Shown in pieces: positions 5,380-6,498 of a stretch of 6,498 bases of DNA (its first letter is position 1; each line of letters opens with the position of its first letter). The notes beneath the pieces are model-generated. The model was not told where the DNA came from. It did not search any database and saw only the letters and a program-made list of their open reading frames with translations. This stretch comes from an uncultured Eubacteriales bacterium (lineage in GTDB: Bacteria > Bacillota > Clostridia > Oscillospirales > CAG-272). Position numbers and translations under genes: made by a program. The stretch covers positions 1 through 6,498 of the forward strand of contig CABPZV010000117.1 of NCBI GenBank assembly GCA_902462015.1, read 5' to 3'.

Positions 5380-5507
5380 ATATCTCAAATTATTTATTCT
5401 ATTTTAGGTTGTCAGGCTTTGTATACGGCTTAATTTTACCTGATTCTTTACAGGTTAATCATTCGTTCATACATCAAGCCCAAAAGAAATTACTTTATAC
5501 ACACCGT

Positions 5508-5672
5508 CTATTTTTTTATTTTCCTGTTCTCTTTTATGCTCAGACGAAAATTATTAGCGTATACAGCATCCCACATTACTGCATTCTTCAGCCAAAAGCA
5601 GAAAAAAAACACAATAAGTATAAATATGAGCTTCAGTAGTCTTTTCACGCCGGCACCACAATATTTTTTCAT
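5508..5672 (-). CDS. Small membrane-anchored protein of unknown function
   Basis: A 54-residue protein starting MKKYCGAGVKRLLK, with one strongly hydrophobic segment at about residues 12-29 (LLKLIFILIVFFFCFWLK), then a short tail. I do not recognise it. Its ATG overlaps the stop of the upstream gene as ATGA (5669-5672), which points to translational coupling and supports this start over an in-frame ATG at 5693. The frame ends in TAG right after a run of seven A (5511-5517). Slipping back one base there would continue through IDGVYKVISFGLDV to a TGA at 5467, giving 68 residues. The gene may be frameshifted, programmed to slip, or simply short. The family of the pair is unknown; both proteins start MKK plus a membrane segment. 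Confidence 0.55.
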   Translation of the reverse strand: MKKYCGAGVKRLLKLIFILIVFFFCFWLKNAVMWDAVYANNFRLSIKENRKIKK

Positions 5673-6145
5673 CTGTTGGCGATAAACAGACAATAATAAT
5701 TCTTATTTAATTTGTCATATATAAATATTGCCTTAGGATTCAGTCCGTTGTCAAAATCGGTTTCAAAATCATCATTTATCCAGCTGACAATACTGCAATA
5801 CGAATTTTCAACCGAAATCTCATCAATTCCTATTTTCTCGCTGCCTGTCACAAGAAATTCTATAAGATCAATAATGTAATCAGACATAGCATTCCATATT
5901 TCTGGATTATCATCTATGTACTTCTCCGCCAGCTCCTGTTCTTCCTCATTCAGTGAGAACTTCCACACATTATGCCCTAAAACATCATACATATATTTAT
6001 CGGAAATTCCCTTAGGAGTAAAAACCTTGTTCTGACCAAGAATTATCATATTATCGGATAATTCTCTATGCCTAAAATGGATGTATATAAATGAAAACAT
6101 CATTGCTATGATAATTATCAAAATTAACGCTTTTACCTTTTTCAT
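5669..6145 (-). CDS. Membrane-anchored hypothetical protein
   Basis: A 158-residue protein with a basic N-terminus (MKKVK) and one hydrophobic segment at about residues 5-23 (KALILIIIIAMMFSFIYI). With no lipobox cysteine or clear cleavage site, it is more likely a signal anchor than a secreted protein. The remainder is acidic, with EEEQELAEKYIDD and WINDDFETDFDN stretches, and is predicted to lie outside the membrane. I do not recognise the family. The ATG is one base from the edge of a type B repeat (6147), so the leader and any ribosome binding site now consist of repeat sequence; no proper Shine-Dalgarno site is seen. An inner start at the MM (residues 15-16) would destroy the anchor. Its stop overlaps the next gene by ATGA. 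Confidence 0.65.
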   Translation of the reverse strand: MKKVKALILIIIIAMMFSFIYIHFRHRELSDNMIILGQNKVFTPKGISDKYMYDVLGHNVWKFSLNEEEQELAEKYIDDNPEIWNAMSDYIIDLIEFLVTGSEKIGIDEISVENSYCSIVSWINDDFETDFDNGLNPKAIFIYDKLNKNYYCLFIANR

Positions 6146-6146
6146 A

Positions 6147-6309
6147 CAATAAGGGGCTTACCCCGTAAAATGGCGTGGCAACCATTCCAGTCGGAGATTG
6201 TATCTCCCACTGAATGATGAAATGCACCCCGCCGACTGAAAGGCGATCGCCATTAAATCGGCCGCTTTAATGGCGATTGCACCAATGGCGGGACATCCTG
6301 CCTAAGTTT
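6147..6309 (+). repeat. Type B structured dispersed repeat, copy 4
   Basis: From CAATAAGGGGCTTACCCCG to GGGACATCCTGCCTAAGTTTA. The main hairpin has arms CATTCCAGTCGGAGAT and ATCTCCCACTGAATG. The 3' half has a ten-base perfect stem CGCCATTAAA/TTTAATGGCG plus an extra GGCGATTGCACCAATGGCG unit. The element begins one base upstream of the ATG of the leftward gene at 5669-6145, and its end fuses directly into a type A element. Confidence 0.85.
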
Positions 6310-6498
6310 AAATCGGAGCAACGCTCCTGCTTTGCTCGCAAAGAGCAGAGCTTGCGAACGATTGCAATCTACGCAGAGAGCGTTAGCTCCTCAGGGTTTC
6401 AGTGGGAGATTATAACTCCCACTGAAGCCTTGAAGTGGAACCCGCCGCCTTAGGAGGCGACCGCCTTATAAGGCGGGGGACATCTGCGTTAGGTTATA
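6305..6498 (+). repeat. Type A structured dispersed repeat, copy 2
   Basis: Near-identical to 1265-1438, running to the window edge at the same terminal GCGTTAGGTTATA. It has about 19 extra bases (near 6332-6352) that fold as TTTGC-TC-GCAAA. The top of its main hairpin (6400-6424) is the exact reverse complement of the same segment in copy 1. It abuts type B copy 4, sharing GTTTA at the junction. Confidence 0.85.

Noticed and set aside
5409..5639. Plus-strand 76-codon frame starting at TTG
   Set aside because: AT-rich antisense to the small membrane-protein gene, without a ribosome binding site or domain.
1265..6498. CRISPR array or tRNA genes among the repeats
   Set aside because: The repeats are long, widely spaced, variably oriented and without regular spacers; no tRNA acceptor or T-loop pattern was seen.

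Overview
The window looks like accessory DNA from a low-to-mid GC Firmicute, most likely a gut-type Clostridia (Oscillospiraceae/Ruminococcaceae-like). That is inferred from the phage replisome-organizer type, the small Cys-rich prophage proteins, strong sigma-A promoters and AGGAG-type ribosome binding sites; no taxonomic marker gene is present.

Layout. (1) Positions 1-3049 are a decayed prophage control and early region. A leftward operon starts at a consensus promoter (2135-2163) and carries a truncated phage replisome-organizer N-terminal protein (1429-1824), the 3' stub of an unrecognised gene (1187-1264), a zinc-finger/HTH protein (753-1145) and two small Cys-rich proteins (465-722, 200-394). 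Rightward lies a cI/LexA-like self-cleaving repressor (2441-3049). A second consensus promoter (2061-2089) points right, face to face with the early promoter, and the strip between and beyond them holds a cluster of TCTAC/TCGAC motifs that may be operators. This resembles the face-to-face lysis-lysogeny switches of P2/186 phages rather than the back-to-back lambda switch. (2) Positions 3120-3668 encode a GNAT acetyltransferase whose frame is intact but has no ATG, GTG or TTG at the expected start; ATT fits best. (3) Positions 3669-4063 hold no gene, but contain what looks like a relic of the linker of another replisome-organizer gene. (4) Positions 4324-5139 encode a Cof-type HAD phosphatase with a strong, probably bidirectional terminator. 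(5) Positions 5467-6145 encode two small leftward membrane-anchored proteins of unknown function that overlap by ATGA.

The most distinctive content is a family of 150-195 bp structured dispersed repeats: type A at 1265-1438 and 6305-6498, and type B at 1862-2027 (reverse), 4064-4212, 5229-5379 and 6147-6309. Both types share a long hairpin around CAGTGGGAG...CTCCCACTG, a CCGCC...GGCGG nested-hairpin module and a 3' end GGGACATC-TGC-TA(A/G)GTTATA, but have different 5' modules. They occupy nearly every intergenic gap and truncate or abut several genes. The top of the main hairpin is exactly inverted between the two A copies, and the flanking arms differ between types while staying paired. They are probably non-autonomous mobile elements or structured RNA-like repeats; no transposase is present in the window.
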